Shown in pieces: positions 29,911 through 40,183 of a stretch of 64,000 nucleotides of DNA. The stretch spans positions 558,001 to 622,000 of the forward strand of contig JANEZZ010001865.1 of NCBI GenBank assembly GCA_026122225.1. The letters run 5' to 3'. How positions within the stretch are numbered: position 1 is the stretch's first letter; every line of letters starts with the position of its first letter. The notes beneath the pieces are model-generated. The model ran no database searches and had not been told where the DNA came from. It saw only the letters and a program-made list of their open reading frames with translations. This stretch comes from Heloderma charlesbogerti (taxonomy: Eukaryota; Chordata; Lepidosauria; Squamata; Helodermatidae). The position numbers and the translations under genes are program-made.

Positions 29911-32818
29911 AGTTGTTCAGTTGATCAGTCGTGTCCGACTCTTCGTGACCCCATGGACCATAGCACGCCAGGCCTTCCTGTCCTGCGCTCTCTCCCAGAG
30001 TGTGCTCAAGTTCATATTCATTGCATCGGTGATGCTATCTAGCCATCTCATCCTCTGTCGTCCCCTTCTCCTTTTGCCTTCAGTCTTTCCCATCATCAGG
30101 GTCTTTTCCAGTGACTTTTCTCTTCGCATTAGGTGGCCAAAATATTTAACCTTCAGCTTCAGGATCTGTCCTTCCAATGAGCACTCAGGGTTGATTTCCT
30201 TTAGGATGGACTGATTTGACCTCCTTGCAGTCCAGGGGACTCGTAAGAGTCTTCTCCAGCACCACAGTTCAAAAGCATCAATTCTTCGGCGCTCAGCCTT
30301 CCTTATAGTCCAGCTCTCACAGCCATACATTACTACTGGGAAAACCGTAGCTTTGATTAGACAGACCTTTGTCGGCAAGGTGATGTCCCTGCTTCTTACT
30401 ATGCTGTCTAGGTTTGCCATAGCTTTCCTCCCAAGGAGCAAGCGTCTTTTAATTTCATGGCTACAGTCACCGTCTGCGGTGATCTTGGAGCCCAAGAAAA
30501 TAAAATCTGTCACTGCTTCCATTTCTTCCCCTTCTATATGCCAGGAAGTGATGGGGCCAGATGCCATGATCTTAGTTTTCTTAATGTTGAGTTTCAAACC
30601 AGCTTTTGCACTCTCCTCTTTCACCCTCAACAAGAGGCTCTTTAGATCCTCTTTGCTTTCTGCCATTAGGGTGGTATCGTCTGCATATCGGAGGTTGTTG
30701 ATAATTCTCCTGGCAATCTTAATTCCGACCTGTGATTCATCCAACCCGGCATTTCTCATGATGTACTCTGCATATAAGTTTAATAAGCAGGGTGACAATA
30801 TGCAGCCTTGTCGTACTCCTTTCCCAATTTTGAACCACTCGGTTGTTCCATGTCTGGTTCTTACTGTTGCTTCTTGACCCTCGTACAGGTTTCTCAGGAG
30901 ACAGGTAAGGTGGTCTGCTACTCCCATCACTTTAAGAATTTGCCACAGTTTGTTGTGATCCACACAATCAAAGGCTTTAGCGTAGTCAATGAAGCAGAAA
31001 GAGACGTTTTTCTGGAATTCTCTTGCTTTCTCCATGATCCAGCGAACGTTGGCGATTTGATCTGTAGTTCCTCTGCCTCTTCGAAACCCAGCTTGTACTT
31101 CTGGTAGTTCTCGGTTCGCATACTGCTGAAGCCTAGCTTGTATGATTTTGAGCATCACCTTGCTGGCATGTGAAATGAGCGCAATTGTGCGGTAGTTTGA
31201 ACACTCTTTGGCGTTGCCCTTCTTTGGAATTGGAATGTAAACTGACCTTTTCCAGTCTTGTGGCCACTGTTGAGTGTTCCAAATTTGTTGTCATATTGAG
31301 TGCAGCACTTTAACAGCATCATCTTTTAGGATTTTAAATAGCTCAGCTGGAATGCTGTCATCTCCGCTAGCTTTGTTGTTACTAATGCTTCCTAAGGCCC
31401 ACTTGACTTCACTCTCGAGGATGTCCGGCTCAAGTTCAGTGACCGCACTATCATAGCTATCAGGGACATTCAGATCTTTCCTGTATAGTTCTTCTGTGTA
31501 TTCTTGCCACCTCTTCTTAATCTCATCTGCTTCTGTTAGGTCCCTGCCTTCTTTGTCCTTTATCATGCCCGTCTTTGCACAAAACGTTCCCTTGAGATCT
31601 CCAGTTTTCTTGAAGAGATCTCTAGTCTTTCCCATTCTGTTGTTTTCCTCGATTTCTTTACATTGTTCATTTAAGAAGGCCTTCTTGTCTCTCCTTGCTA
31701 TTCTCTGGAACTCTGCATTCAGTTGGATATATCTTCCCCTTTCTCCCTTGCTTTTCGCTTCCCTTCTTTCTTCAGCTACTTGTAAAGCCTCATCAGACAG
31801 CCACTTGGCTTTCTTGCATTTCTTTTTCTTTGGGATGGATTTCGTTGCTGCCTCCTGAACAATGTTACGGACCTCCGTCCATAGTTCCTCAGGCACTCTG
31901 TCTATCAGGTCTAATCCCTGAAATCTATTCCTCACCTCCACTGTATATTCATAAGGGATATGATTTAGGTCATACCTGAATGGTTTAGTGGTTTTCCCTA
32001 CGTTCTTCAATTTAAGCCGAAATTTTGCAAGAAGCAGCTCATGATCTGAGCCACAGTCAGCTCCAGGTCTTGTTTTTACTGACTGTATAGAGCTTCTCCA
32101 TCTTTGACTGCAAAGGACATAATCAATCTGATTTCGATATTGACCATCTGGTGATGTCCATGTGTAGAGTCGTCTCTTGTGCTGTTGGAAAAGAGTGTTT
32201 GCTATGATCAGCGTGTTCTCTTGGCAAAACTCTGTTAGCTTTTGTCCTGCTTCATTTTGTACACCCAGGCCATGCCTGCCTGTTATCTCGGTGATTTCTT
32301 GATTTCCTACTTTAGCATTCTAATTCCCTATGATGAAGAGGACATCTTTTTTTGGTGTTAGTTCTAGAAGGTGTTGTAGGTCTTCACAGAACCCATCAAC
32401 CTCAGCTTCTTCAGCATCAGTGGTTGGGGCATAGACTTGAATTACTGTGATGTTGAATGGTCTGCCTTGGATTCGTACTGAGATCATTCTATCATTTTTA
32501 AGATTGTACCCCAGGACTGCTTTTCCCACCCTTTTGTTGACTATGAGTGCTACTCCATTTCTTCTAAGGGATTCTTGCCCACAGTAGTAGATATGATGGT
32601 CACCTGAATTAAATTCGTCCATGCCTGTCCATTTTAGTTTGCTGATTCCCAAGATGTCAATGTTCAATCTTGCCATCTCATGTTTGACCACCTCTAGCTT
32701 ACCTTGATTCATTGATCCTACATTCCAGGTTCCTAAACAATATTGTTCTTTACAGCATCGGATTTTCTTTTCACCACCAGACACATCCACAGCTGAGTGT
32801 CCTTTCGGCTTTCGGCTT
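29911..32818 (-). mobile_element. BovB (RTE-clade) LINE, near full length
   Basis: About 2.9 kb on the minus strand. The 3' terminus is gactgatcaactgaacaac (reverse of 29911-29930). The 5' side ends near 32818 next to a T-run. The whole coding region stays in one frame from about 32790 to 29917. BovB is best known from squamates and ruminants, where it is thought to have been transferred horizontally. Its length and near-open frame suggest a relatively young insertion. It interrupts a CR1 copy on the plus strand. Confidence 0.93.
29917..32790 (-). pseudogene. BovB endonuclease/reverse transcriptase with two nonsense codons
   Basis: This is one continuous frame of 958 codons. An N-terminal apurinic-like endonuclease (GTWNVGSM, ISKLKWTG, VIQVYAPTTD) reaches the GDWNAKVG motif, where TAG at 32322-32320 replaces Trp and Asp is Asn. 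The frame continues to TGA at 31293-31291 (HSI-stop-QQIW), then through reverse-transcriptase motifs: CFIDYAKAFDCV, GVRQGCILSPCL, LRYADD (YADD at 30687-30676), FLGSKIT. The C-terminal ELWCWRRLLRVPW and HGVTKSRTRL follow. Both stops are single-base changes from the expected codon. The protein would nick target DNA and reverse-transcribe the element RNA. This copy cannot make full-length protein. Confidence 0.9.
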
Positions 32819-33257
32819 TTTTTTTTTAAATCCCTTCATCTTCATCATGATGGGTGAGTAGGTTTTGCACCTGGACTGGCAAATTGTCTTGACAGCTCTG
32901 CACGGGTGAATGACTCATTAGAGCCCTGGTATTCACGTACTGCAGCTCCAGCTACACAGAACCTCAAATGACTGTAGTTAATAAAAGCAAGATCCTGTGA
33001 CAGAGAGCAAAATACAGCAAAGGTGCAATTACAGCCTGTGTATTTGTTGAGTAATGGGCATGGAGCTAATTAATATCTTACTGCCTCCCTTGGGGATTAA
33101 AAAAAGGTTGGTACAGAGTTGAGTTGAGTCATCCCTATCAAAAAAAATCTTTCAAATATTGGAGTATATTTTTACATTTCCATATAAACCTGTGAAAAAT
33201 GGAGAAGTGCTTTAGAGGGAAGGAAGGAGGCCGCACCACTGAGGAGGGGGCTGCAGA
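32819..33257. other. Unassigned, unique-looking stretch
   Basis: After a T/A run, 32930-33080 is AT-rich and repeat-free (ggagctaattaatatcttac among others), possibly conserved non-coding. No gene was seen. Confidence 0.4.
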
Positions 33258-33641
33258 TAGGGGTGTACGAATCCTGCAACTTCTGGTCTGTGTGGGGTCC
33301 ATGGTAGGGAAATCCAGGCTGCTTGGGGCCCCGCGGATTCCCCAGGAGCCTTGCCGCATCCGTCAGATTTCACGGGCGGCTTTGCTCCTGGCCGTGCCAA
33401 GGCCCTTGTTCTCCATGCCAGCTGGGTTTCCTTGACAGCCAGCATGGAGAACAAGGGCCTCAGCACGGCACCCCAGCGCTCTCTCCCTGGCTTCCTGTGG
33501 CACTGAGCCCTGAGAGCCGCCCTGCGAGAAACCTGGTGGAGGCAGAGGTGATTGGGGTCTGGTCCATTACGGACTCTGCTGACTGGATTCTTGAGAATCC
33601 AGCCTGATTTGAGTCTGCAGTGCATTTCTCTGCCATCCCTA
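33258..33641. mobile_element. TAGGGRTG-family fold-back element with 8-bp target duplication
   Basis: A 384-bp element begins TAGGGGTGTACGAATCC and ends TGCCATCCCTA. The flanks gctgcaga (33250-33257) and gctgccga (33642-33649) match 7 of 8. A strong central palindrome spans about 33400-33457 (ggcccttgttctccatgc against gcatggagaacaagggcc). Subterminal ggattcttgagaatccag is itself a palindrome. Confidence 0.82.
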
Positions 33642-33774
33642 GCTGCCGAACCTGTAAAAAATGGCCAGCCCCTTCTGATAGCTTTGGAAACGTAGGGCGG
33701 GTGGGCACTGTCATAGAAATATAAAGATTCTTGGCAAATACGGTGTTGTACAATTTTGGCAGTGCTGGCAGTTA

Positions 33775-33960
33775 GCGATAATAACACTGAACCTTTATGC
33801 AGCACTTCCAAGTGTTCAAAGCAGTTCACGTCTGTCGTCTGGTAGCAATCTTACAATAACCCTTCAAGGGAAGGCGGCATTATTCTCCCAATGTTGCAGA
33901 TGGAGTGGGGTGCGTGGGGGTGAGGTTGGGAGAGAGTGGCTTGCCTAAGGCCATCTAGAA
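33775..33960 (-). mobile_element. MIR-like SINE, part 1
   Basis: On the plus strand gataataacactgaaccttt, gcagcacttccaagtgttca, aatcttacaataacccttca, attattctcccaatgttgca and gtggcttgcctaaggcca follow the inverted MIR order (AATAATAATA, GCGCTT, CTCACAACAACCCT, CCCATTTTACAGATG, TTGCCCAAGGTCA). It is interrupted at 33960 by a hAT-like element and resumes at 34310. Confidence 0.7.
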
Positions 33961-34309
33961 CAAGGGTGGGCAACGTGAATGTCACAGGCATCAGTGTTCC
34001 CCTAGACACCTTTCTTGGCACTCGCCAAGGTGTCCTACCCCTAATTCTTCAAAAAAAGAATTAACTCATTTTCTTTCTGGCAGCTGGGATTGCTGTAAAA
34101 TAGGTTTATGTTGATACTGAAAACTGTATGTACATAGGAGTTGCTTAGTATGTTGGGGCTCAGACCTTCATCTCTGCCTACACTCAGCCTTTTGGGCAGA
34201 TTACTTGTCCTTTGCCATGCCTCCCATGGCAGCCATTTTGTGGTAGTGCCCAGAACAGTTTCTCAAATTGCCAAATGGGCTCATGGCCCCAAACAGTTGC
34301 CTAACCCTG
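33961..34309. mobile_element. hAT-like MITE nested in a MIR
   Basis: A 349-bp element begins caagggtgggcaacgtgaat and ends acagttgcctaaccctg. It shares gacacctttcttggcactcg, ttctggcagctgggat, gcagccattttgtggtagtg and gaacagtttctcaaattgcc with 50310-50640 and, in reverse, with 19611-19925. The flanks atctagaa and accgagag agree at 5 of 8 positions. The MIR reads across it. Confidence 0.75.
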
Positions 34310-34400
34310 ACCGAGAGGGTTCATGGCAGAGACAAGATTTCAACTGGGGACTTCCTGATTTGTAGCTCAGCCACTCTACTCCACCAGCTCTCAGTGGTGA
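34310..34400 (-). mobile_element. MIR-like SINE, part 2
   Basis: ttcatggcagagacaagatt, tcaactggggacttcctg and ctcagccactctactccacc complete the inverted MIR head (GGCAGAGCCGGGATTCGAACCC, then the CTCT..CTA segment). This fits with 33775-33960 as one SINE split by the nested element. Confidence 0.6.
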
Positions 34401-34623
34401 TGACCCCAGGGTTCACAACTGGGGAGTTCAAATCTTGATTTCCTGTACTTTAATTTACTGTGAATCAGCTGAGCCTGAGTTGAACTTGAAATGGGTTTGA
34501 TATGGTGCCAGCAATAAGAGTAAACCAAGAGTAAACTCTTCCCACCACAGATCCTCCCTGTTTCCCAAACCTGCTCAGCAGGAAAGGGGGTGATGGGAAG
34601 ACATCAGGCTTAAGGCCTAGATT

Positions 34624-34765
34624 AGGTATGGGCAACCACTTCCTCTGTTGAGGGCCTCATTTGCTCCCAGCTAATCTGTTGGAGGTCAGACAACAAGGTC
34701 AAAGTCAGTGGTCGGCAGGGCCAAGTCAAAAGTGGGTAGGTCACACCTTTCTCTCTTTCTGCCCC

Positions 34766-34803
<38 letters not shown>

Positions 34804-34991
34804 CCTGCCATCCCTCTCCCTCCCTCCCTCCCTCCCTCCCTCCCTCTCTCTCTCTCTTTCTGCCACCCCTCTTCTCTCTTTCCCCTTTCCTGCCAGGGAA
34901 GGGACAGCTGGCTCTTGCCAGATATCTGAACTAAGCACATGAAAAGGGCTTTTGGAAATAGGCTAAGGGCTGGATTTGGCCCACCCCTAAC
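34624..34991. mobile_element. hAT-like MITE containing CT-rich simple repeats
   Basis: ttaggtatgggcaaccactt at the left and ctggatttggcccaccccta at the right are imperfect inverted ends of the GGGTGGGCAA type. The middle (34745-34880) is a long polypyrimidine tract of CTCT and CCCT units. No clear target duplication was found. Confidence 0.5.
34745..34880. repeat. Polypyrimidine microsatellite (CT)n/(CCCT)n
   Basis: The tract is near-pure pyrimidine on the plus strand, with a mirror-repeat-like arrangement of TCTC and CCCT blocks. The open frames crossing it encode Ser/Leu/Pro or Arg/Glu runs only. Confidence 0.9.
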
Positions 34992-35093
34992 CTCGTTGGT
35001 AAAGAAACTGCATTTTCTATGCTTCCCAGTGCCAACTGGACTCTACCGTGAATGGACCCAATGCAACTTACCACTATTATAGCATGTAAAATT

Positions 35094-35174
35094 ATCAGCC
35101 TGTGGTTTGAGCCTTGCCAAGCCAAAACGCAATCATCAGCCTGTGGTTTGAGCCTTGCCAAGACAAAATGCAAT
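35094..35174. repeat. 41-bp tandem duplication
   Basis: Two consecutive units begin atcagcctgtggtttgagcc and differ at only two or three positions. They lie immediately left of a Harbinger-like element. Confidence 0.85.
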
Positions 35175-35208
35175 CAGTGTCAGCAGAAAAAGCAGCCTAG
35201 TTCACTAA

Positions 35209-35571
35209 GGGCACAATTCTATGGCCGCTAGTCTCCCTGAGATCCACCCTCCACCGCCTCATAGGCAGTGTGGAATGGCCCTGCGCTCCACGCTCAGAAG
35301 AAGAGCACAGAGCGGCCAAAACAGGGTGCTCCTGGGGGCGTGTCGGGGCGGGGAAGTCGGAAATGCCGGTACGACACATCCTACTGCTGCTTCCCTACTG
35401 CCTACTGTCCAGCTGCCACTTCCCGTGCTCTGAGGTCCCACAGCTAGCCACAAATGCTGGGCGGCTGAAGCACCGAGGGGATGATCCCCTCCACACTTCT
35501 CCTGCCTTGCATTGGATAGGCGGTCACCTCCGAGTTTGGAGGGGGCCGCCTATCCCAATAGGATTGCTCCC
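35209..35571. mobile_element. Harbinger-like MITE with TAA target duplication
   Basis: A 363-bp element begins GGGCACAATTCTATGGCCGC and ends CAATAGGATTGCTCCC, inverted ends. TAA flanks it on both sides (35206-35208 and 35572-35574). The interior matches 15050-15490 (cgcctcataggcagtg, aacagggtgctcctgggggc, gatgatcccctcca, gcattggataggcgg). PIF/Harbinger is inferred from the TAA duplication. Confidence 0.78.
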
Positions 35572-35589
35572 TAAAAAACTTTTTGGTTT

Positions 35590-36121
35590 GCATCATTGCC
35601 ACGGCGTTTTTGTTGAGTCTGAGGCATTTTTCAATCTGAAGAAGCTATATATATGTGAAACAGGATCACACCAGGTTCCTGTAAAAGACTCTTGGAAAAA
35701 GATTTTCAGATAACCTTCAGAAAAGACGTTTTGAAAGATATTTTCAGAAAGACATTTTTAATATACTTTTTGATATAGATGTTCGAATTCTCTATTACAT
35801 GTATAATATATTTAAATTGTTTTTTCACATTTATGTTATTTCTGTTTAAGCACTAATCATTTCCACTAGAAGATAAATCAGCAAAAATTATAAATGACTG
35901 TGTGTTCCAATATTGTTACAGTATTAGATTAATATACCTAGCCCAGTTTTCAGTTGTGTGCTAACTGCATTTTCATATTTGGTTCAACACAACTGTGATC
36001 CTATTTTTTTTTTTTTAAGAATTATTACAAAAACATTTTCAAAAACAGGGGCTATAATTTGCCAACAAAGAGGTTTAGACTCACTGCCTCAGACTCAACA
36101 AAAGCACCATGGCAATGATGC
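35590..36121. repeat. Element or locus bounded by a 37-bp inverted repeat
   Basis: 35590-35626 (gcatcattgccacggcgttt onward) and 36085-36121 (reverse gcatcattgccatggtgctt onward) are about 90 percent complementary. They lie 458 bases apart. The enclosed DNA is AT-rich and non-coding. It could be a DNA transposon with long inverted ends, but no flanking duplication was recognised. Confidence 0.55.
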
Positions 36122-36761
36122 ACTCCACCAATGTCCTGGCTTTAAGCCTGAGACCCACACTGGTACAAGTTCTTACTGCTGTAACAGTGTGAAAAAACTG
36201 CTGGACTTGGCTTGGGTGAGTTGTGCTTCCTGGGAGGAACCAGGAGGCGGTTGAGGGCAACACCCACGGCTTCTGGCCTGATGAGAGAGAGGCCACAGTC
36301 AGAGAAAGCTCTGCAGGAAAGGATTTGTTTTAAAGAAAGCCTACGCTGGTTTGGAAGGTAGAGTCTGTGTGAGTCTGTGGGGTGCAGTCTACCAACTTCG
36401 AAAGACCTGCCCCTGTGAGCTACAAAGGTGCATCCCTTTCACTTTTAAGGAGGGATGCAGACTTTAATGCATTAAAGTTTAAAGTTTTAATCGCAGATTA
36501 TAGAGGGGGGAATCCACAGCTTAGATTGTGAGGCAAATGTCTGCATCTAGGAATGCCACAAGCTTAGGGTCACATCCTATAAACTGAAGTGACTATCAGC
36601 TAGCTCCTAGAGTGGGAACAACATACATAAAAAAGCTGCTATGTTGCAATGGTTAGAGATAAAATTTGTGCCCTACCAGAGTTCTGTGCTGAGTTGTTCC
36701 AGTAAATGATAAACGATGCCAAAAATTAGTCAAGCAAGCCCGGATGTGCATGAAACTGATA
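36122..36761. other. Unassigned stretch
   Basis: A small palindrome lies at 36429-36465 (gtgcatcccttt against aggagggatgcag). Nothing else was recognised. Confidence 0.4.

Positions 36762-36803
<42 letters not shown>
36762..36803. repeat. (GT)n(AT)n microsatellite
   Basis: About nine GT units are followed by about eleven AT units, directly abutting the 3' end of the second BovB copy. Confidence 0.95.
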
Positions 36804-36810
<7 letters not shown>

Positions 36811-38025
36811 CAGTCGTTCAGTCGTGTCCGACTCTTCGTGACCCCATGGACCATAGCACGCCAGGCCTTCCTGTCCTGTGTTCTCTCCCCGAGTGTGCTC
36901 AAGTTCATATTCATTGCATCGGTGATGCTATCTAGCCATCTCATCCTCTGCCATCCCCTTCTCCTTTTGCCTTCAGTCTTTCCCAGCATCAGGGTCTTTT
37001 CCAGAGAGTTTTCTTTTCGCATTAGGTGGCCAAAATATTGGAGCTTCAGCTTCAGGATCTGTCCTTCCAATGAGCACTCAGGGTTGATTTCCTTTAGGAT
37101 GGACTGATTTGACCTCCTTGCAGTCCAGGGGACTCGTAAGAGTCTTCTCCAGCACCACAGTTCAAAAGCATCAATTCTTCGGCGCTCAGCCTTCCTTATA
37201 GTCCAGCTCTCACAGCCATACATTACTACTGGGAAAACCATAGCTTTGATTAGATGGACCTTTATCGGCAAGGTGATGTCTCTGCTTCTTACTATGCTGT
37301 CTAGGTTTGCCATAGCTTTCCTCCCAAGGAGCAAGCATCTTTTAATTTCATGGCTACAGTCACCGTCTGCGGTGATCTTGGAGCCCAAGAAAATAAAATC
37401 TGTCACTGCTTCCATTTCTTCCCCTTCTATATGCCAGGAAGTGATGGGGCCAGATGCCATGATCTTCATTTTGTTAATGTTGAGTTTCAAACCAGCTTTT
37501 GCACTCTCCTCTTTCACCCTCAACAAGAGGCTCTTTAGATCCTCTTTGCTTTCTGCCATTAGGGTGGTATCGTCTGCATATCAGAGGTTGTTGATAATTC
37601 TCCCAGCAATCTTAATTACGACCTGTGATTCATCCAACCCGGCGTTTCTCATGATGTACTCTTCATATCAGTTAAATAAGCAGGGTGACAATATGCAGCC
37701 TTGTACTCCTTTCCCAATTTTGAACCACTCGGTTGTTCCATGTCTGGTTCTTACTGTTGCTTCTTGACCCTCGTACAGGTTTCTCAGGAGACAGGTAAGG
37801 TGGTCTGGTACTCCCATCACTTTAAGAATTTGCCACAGTTTGTTGTGATCCACACAATCAAAGGCTTTAGCGTAGTCAATGAAGCAGAAATAGAAGTTTT
37901 TCTGGAATTCTCTTGCTTCCTCCATGATCCAGCGAATGTTGGCGATTTGATCTGTAGTTCCTCTGCCTCTTCGAAACCCAGCTTGTACTTCTGGTAGTTC
38001 TCGGTTCGCATACTGCTGAAGCCTA
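36804..38025 (-). pseudogene. BovB LINE, 5'-truncated second copy
   Basis: The minus strand carries the 3' 1.2 kb of BovB, from ANRELPEVQAG (38011 side) to HGVTKSRTRL and the ACTGAACAAC terminus. It is about 95 percent similar by eye to 29911-31133. It stops at gcctata (38025), where copy 1 continues. Breaks include TGA in place of the Arg just before YADD (37583-37581), a stop in LFN-stop-YEEYIM near 37672, and a 3-base loss changing VRQGC to VQGC. It is dead on arrival by 5' truncation. Confidence 0.92.
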
Positions 38026-38487
38026 TAACGTTACAAACAACTAAAGTAACCTAAGTGATTAGAATGTTCTCTAGTTCACTAGTCAGTCAGATGACACAAT
38101 TATTTTCCGCATAAGGACTGCTCGGAAGGTCACCTGAGATTTGCCACAGAATGATGTTTCTGCAAGGAATCTGCTAGAATAATTAGTTGTCTCCCATCAA
38201 CATCAGCAGTACTGCTTTTGGAGTTAGATTCAGTCAACTGCTCAGGGCTTTGATACTTGAAGGGGAAGTGGGAAGATAATTAATAACCTTCCATTTCATT
38301 CTATTTAGACCAGGGTGACAACTCGTGGCTCAAGGGTGTCATCCTTTTCCACCCCATGCCATTGCTGAATTCTGTTCCCCAGCAATCCTGATACAGATTT
38401 CTCTGGTAATAGTAGTGAGGAAAGAGACATCTGTACCAGGATCACTCAGAAGCATACAGCCCCCAGCTCCTGAGCCACTCTTACACA
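38026..38487. other. Unassigned stretch
   Basis: No feature was recognised between the BovB 5' end and the next fold-back element. Confidence 0.4.
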
Positions 38488-39006
38488 TAGGGATGGGCGA
38501 ACCCCCCGATGTCTGGTCCAGGGGGGGAGAGGTCCACTGCAGGGAAATCTGGACTGCCCTGTGGATTTCTCCGGAGTCCTGCCATGTCTGCTGGAGTTCA
38601 TGGCGCGGCTCTCCAGCTTTCTAAAAGATGCATAGGCTAATGTTGGATGCCATTAGCCTATTGCGGGAAAATTACAGCAATAAATGGCATATTTTATGCC
38701 ACGTGCGGCCATAAAGCACTTACTTTAACGTAAATTACAGCCATTTACAGCTGTAGTTATGTAAAAGCAAGTGCCTTTCGTCCACAAATGGCATAAAATA
38801 CTCCATTTATGGCTGTGATATTCCCACAATATGCTAATGGCAGCTGCCGCTAGCCTATCGTGTCTTTTAGAAAGCTAGAGAGCCACCCCATGGAAACTCT
38901 TGTGGATGCAGAGGTTTCTGCAGCCAGTCTGCTGCGGACTCCAGCGCTCGGATTCTTTGGAATCCAGCCTCATTTGAGTCCACAGCAGATTTCTCCAGGA
39001 TCCCTA
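38488..39006. mobile_element. TAGGGATG-family element with nested hairpins
   Basis: A 519-bp element begins TAGGGATGGGCGAACC and ends CAGGATCCCTA. Arms at 38605-38665 (gctttctaaaagatgcatag, ttagcctattgcggg) pair with 38800-38880 (gctagcctatcgtgtctttt, agaaagct). Inside, tggcatattttatgcca, aaatggcataaaatactcc and ggcataaaat-type words form smaller hairpins, with gtaaattacagccatttaca near the centre. The flanks cttacaca and atcacatg agree at only 4 of 8. Confidence 0.7.
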
Positions 39007-39131
39007 ATCACATGTGGCCGAAAAGGTTATGCACCCCTTTAATTAGGGAAGTCATGGGAATCTGTAGGTTCATTTTCTTGAGCAGATATTACTGCTCCAT
39101 TGGTGCAGATAAGGGGTGCTGAACCTTTGGC

Positions 39132-39398
39132 ACTGGGGATGTGCGAATCAGCAAAACACGAGTGCGCGGGAGTTCCAAATTCCATCATGAAGCTCATTCT
39201 GACTCAAGTCCGTATGAGATTGCGAGCTTTGCTTTTTTTTCCTTTTTGCATGAAAATCCATGCGTATTTTCATGTATATTTTTCCAAATGTATGTATCAG
39301 TTGTGCATGTCTTTGAAATGTGCACCTTCTTGTCCCATTGACTAAAGCATATTTGAGCACATTTGAGCTGAAATAAAGGGATAAGTTTCACACATCCC
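39132..39398. mobile_element. Possible degraded GGGATGTG-family element
   Basis: ctggggatgtgcgaatcagc at the left and agtttcacacatcccat at the right are inverted ends resembling the TAGGGATGT family. The interior is AT-rich with paired tttgcatgaaaatccatgcg words. Confidence 0.4.
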
Positions 39399-40183
39399 AT
39401 ATTCTGTTCTGATCTGTTCTATTCTATTCTATTCTGAGGTTTGTTCAGTTAATGCAAGTCTTCCTCCCTTATCACTGATATACACATCTGCATTTATAAA
39501 ACATAGCCAAAAAACTTGATTTGATCTTTAGTTCACAAATAAATACGTTAAAAAAGAAGACGTGTACCCCAGTTTATCTTACAGAAATAGCTCACAGTGG
39601 CTGACAGTGATAAACAAACAAATACATAATACCACACCAAAATACATAGCAAAATTTGCAGATACATTGACACCACTGCAAGAGAACAAACTAAAAAGGA
39701 ATATATTTTAAAGCATAATTGCATTGAGCTTCTGTTTGTGCAGCATTTTTGTCCATACATAGATGAAGATTAGCGAACAACCACAGAAAAAGAACCTTGA
39801 TGTTGTTGGATGCGTGAAGTGTGATCACTTCACATTTGCTTCTTTTTCTGTTTTTGCATGCAGTGTTCTATTAATGCACTCATGGTAACATAGAGGAAAG
39901 AAAGTATCCATATGAACATAAGAAACAGAAAAGTGTGGTGAATTGCACAGACTCCAGTTCTGAATTTTAATATTTTTTAAAATTCACCCAGTTAACTGAA
40001 ATTCTGGAGGAGCGGAAAGCAAGACACAGCAAACCTTTGAAAGAATAAGGAACAGAACATGGGAGAGCTCCTCATCCCTTCAATGAAAGCAAACTAACTC
40101 ATTAAAGAATACATCACTGGCAGGCTGTATTCTGTTTTGCAGGTTGCCAGTTCTGCAGGCTTGTGGTGCACCATGCCCGTGTT
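39399..40183. other. Unassigned AT-rich stretch
   Basis: A (TATTC)n-like run lies at 39405-39436. No gene or clear repeat was recognised. Confidence 0.45.

Noticed and set aside
29921..32000. Plus-strand frames of 94-174 codons across BovB
   Set aside because: They are antisense shadows of the BovB coding frame, which carries the recognisable endonuclease and reverse-transcriptase motifs.
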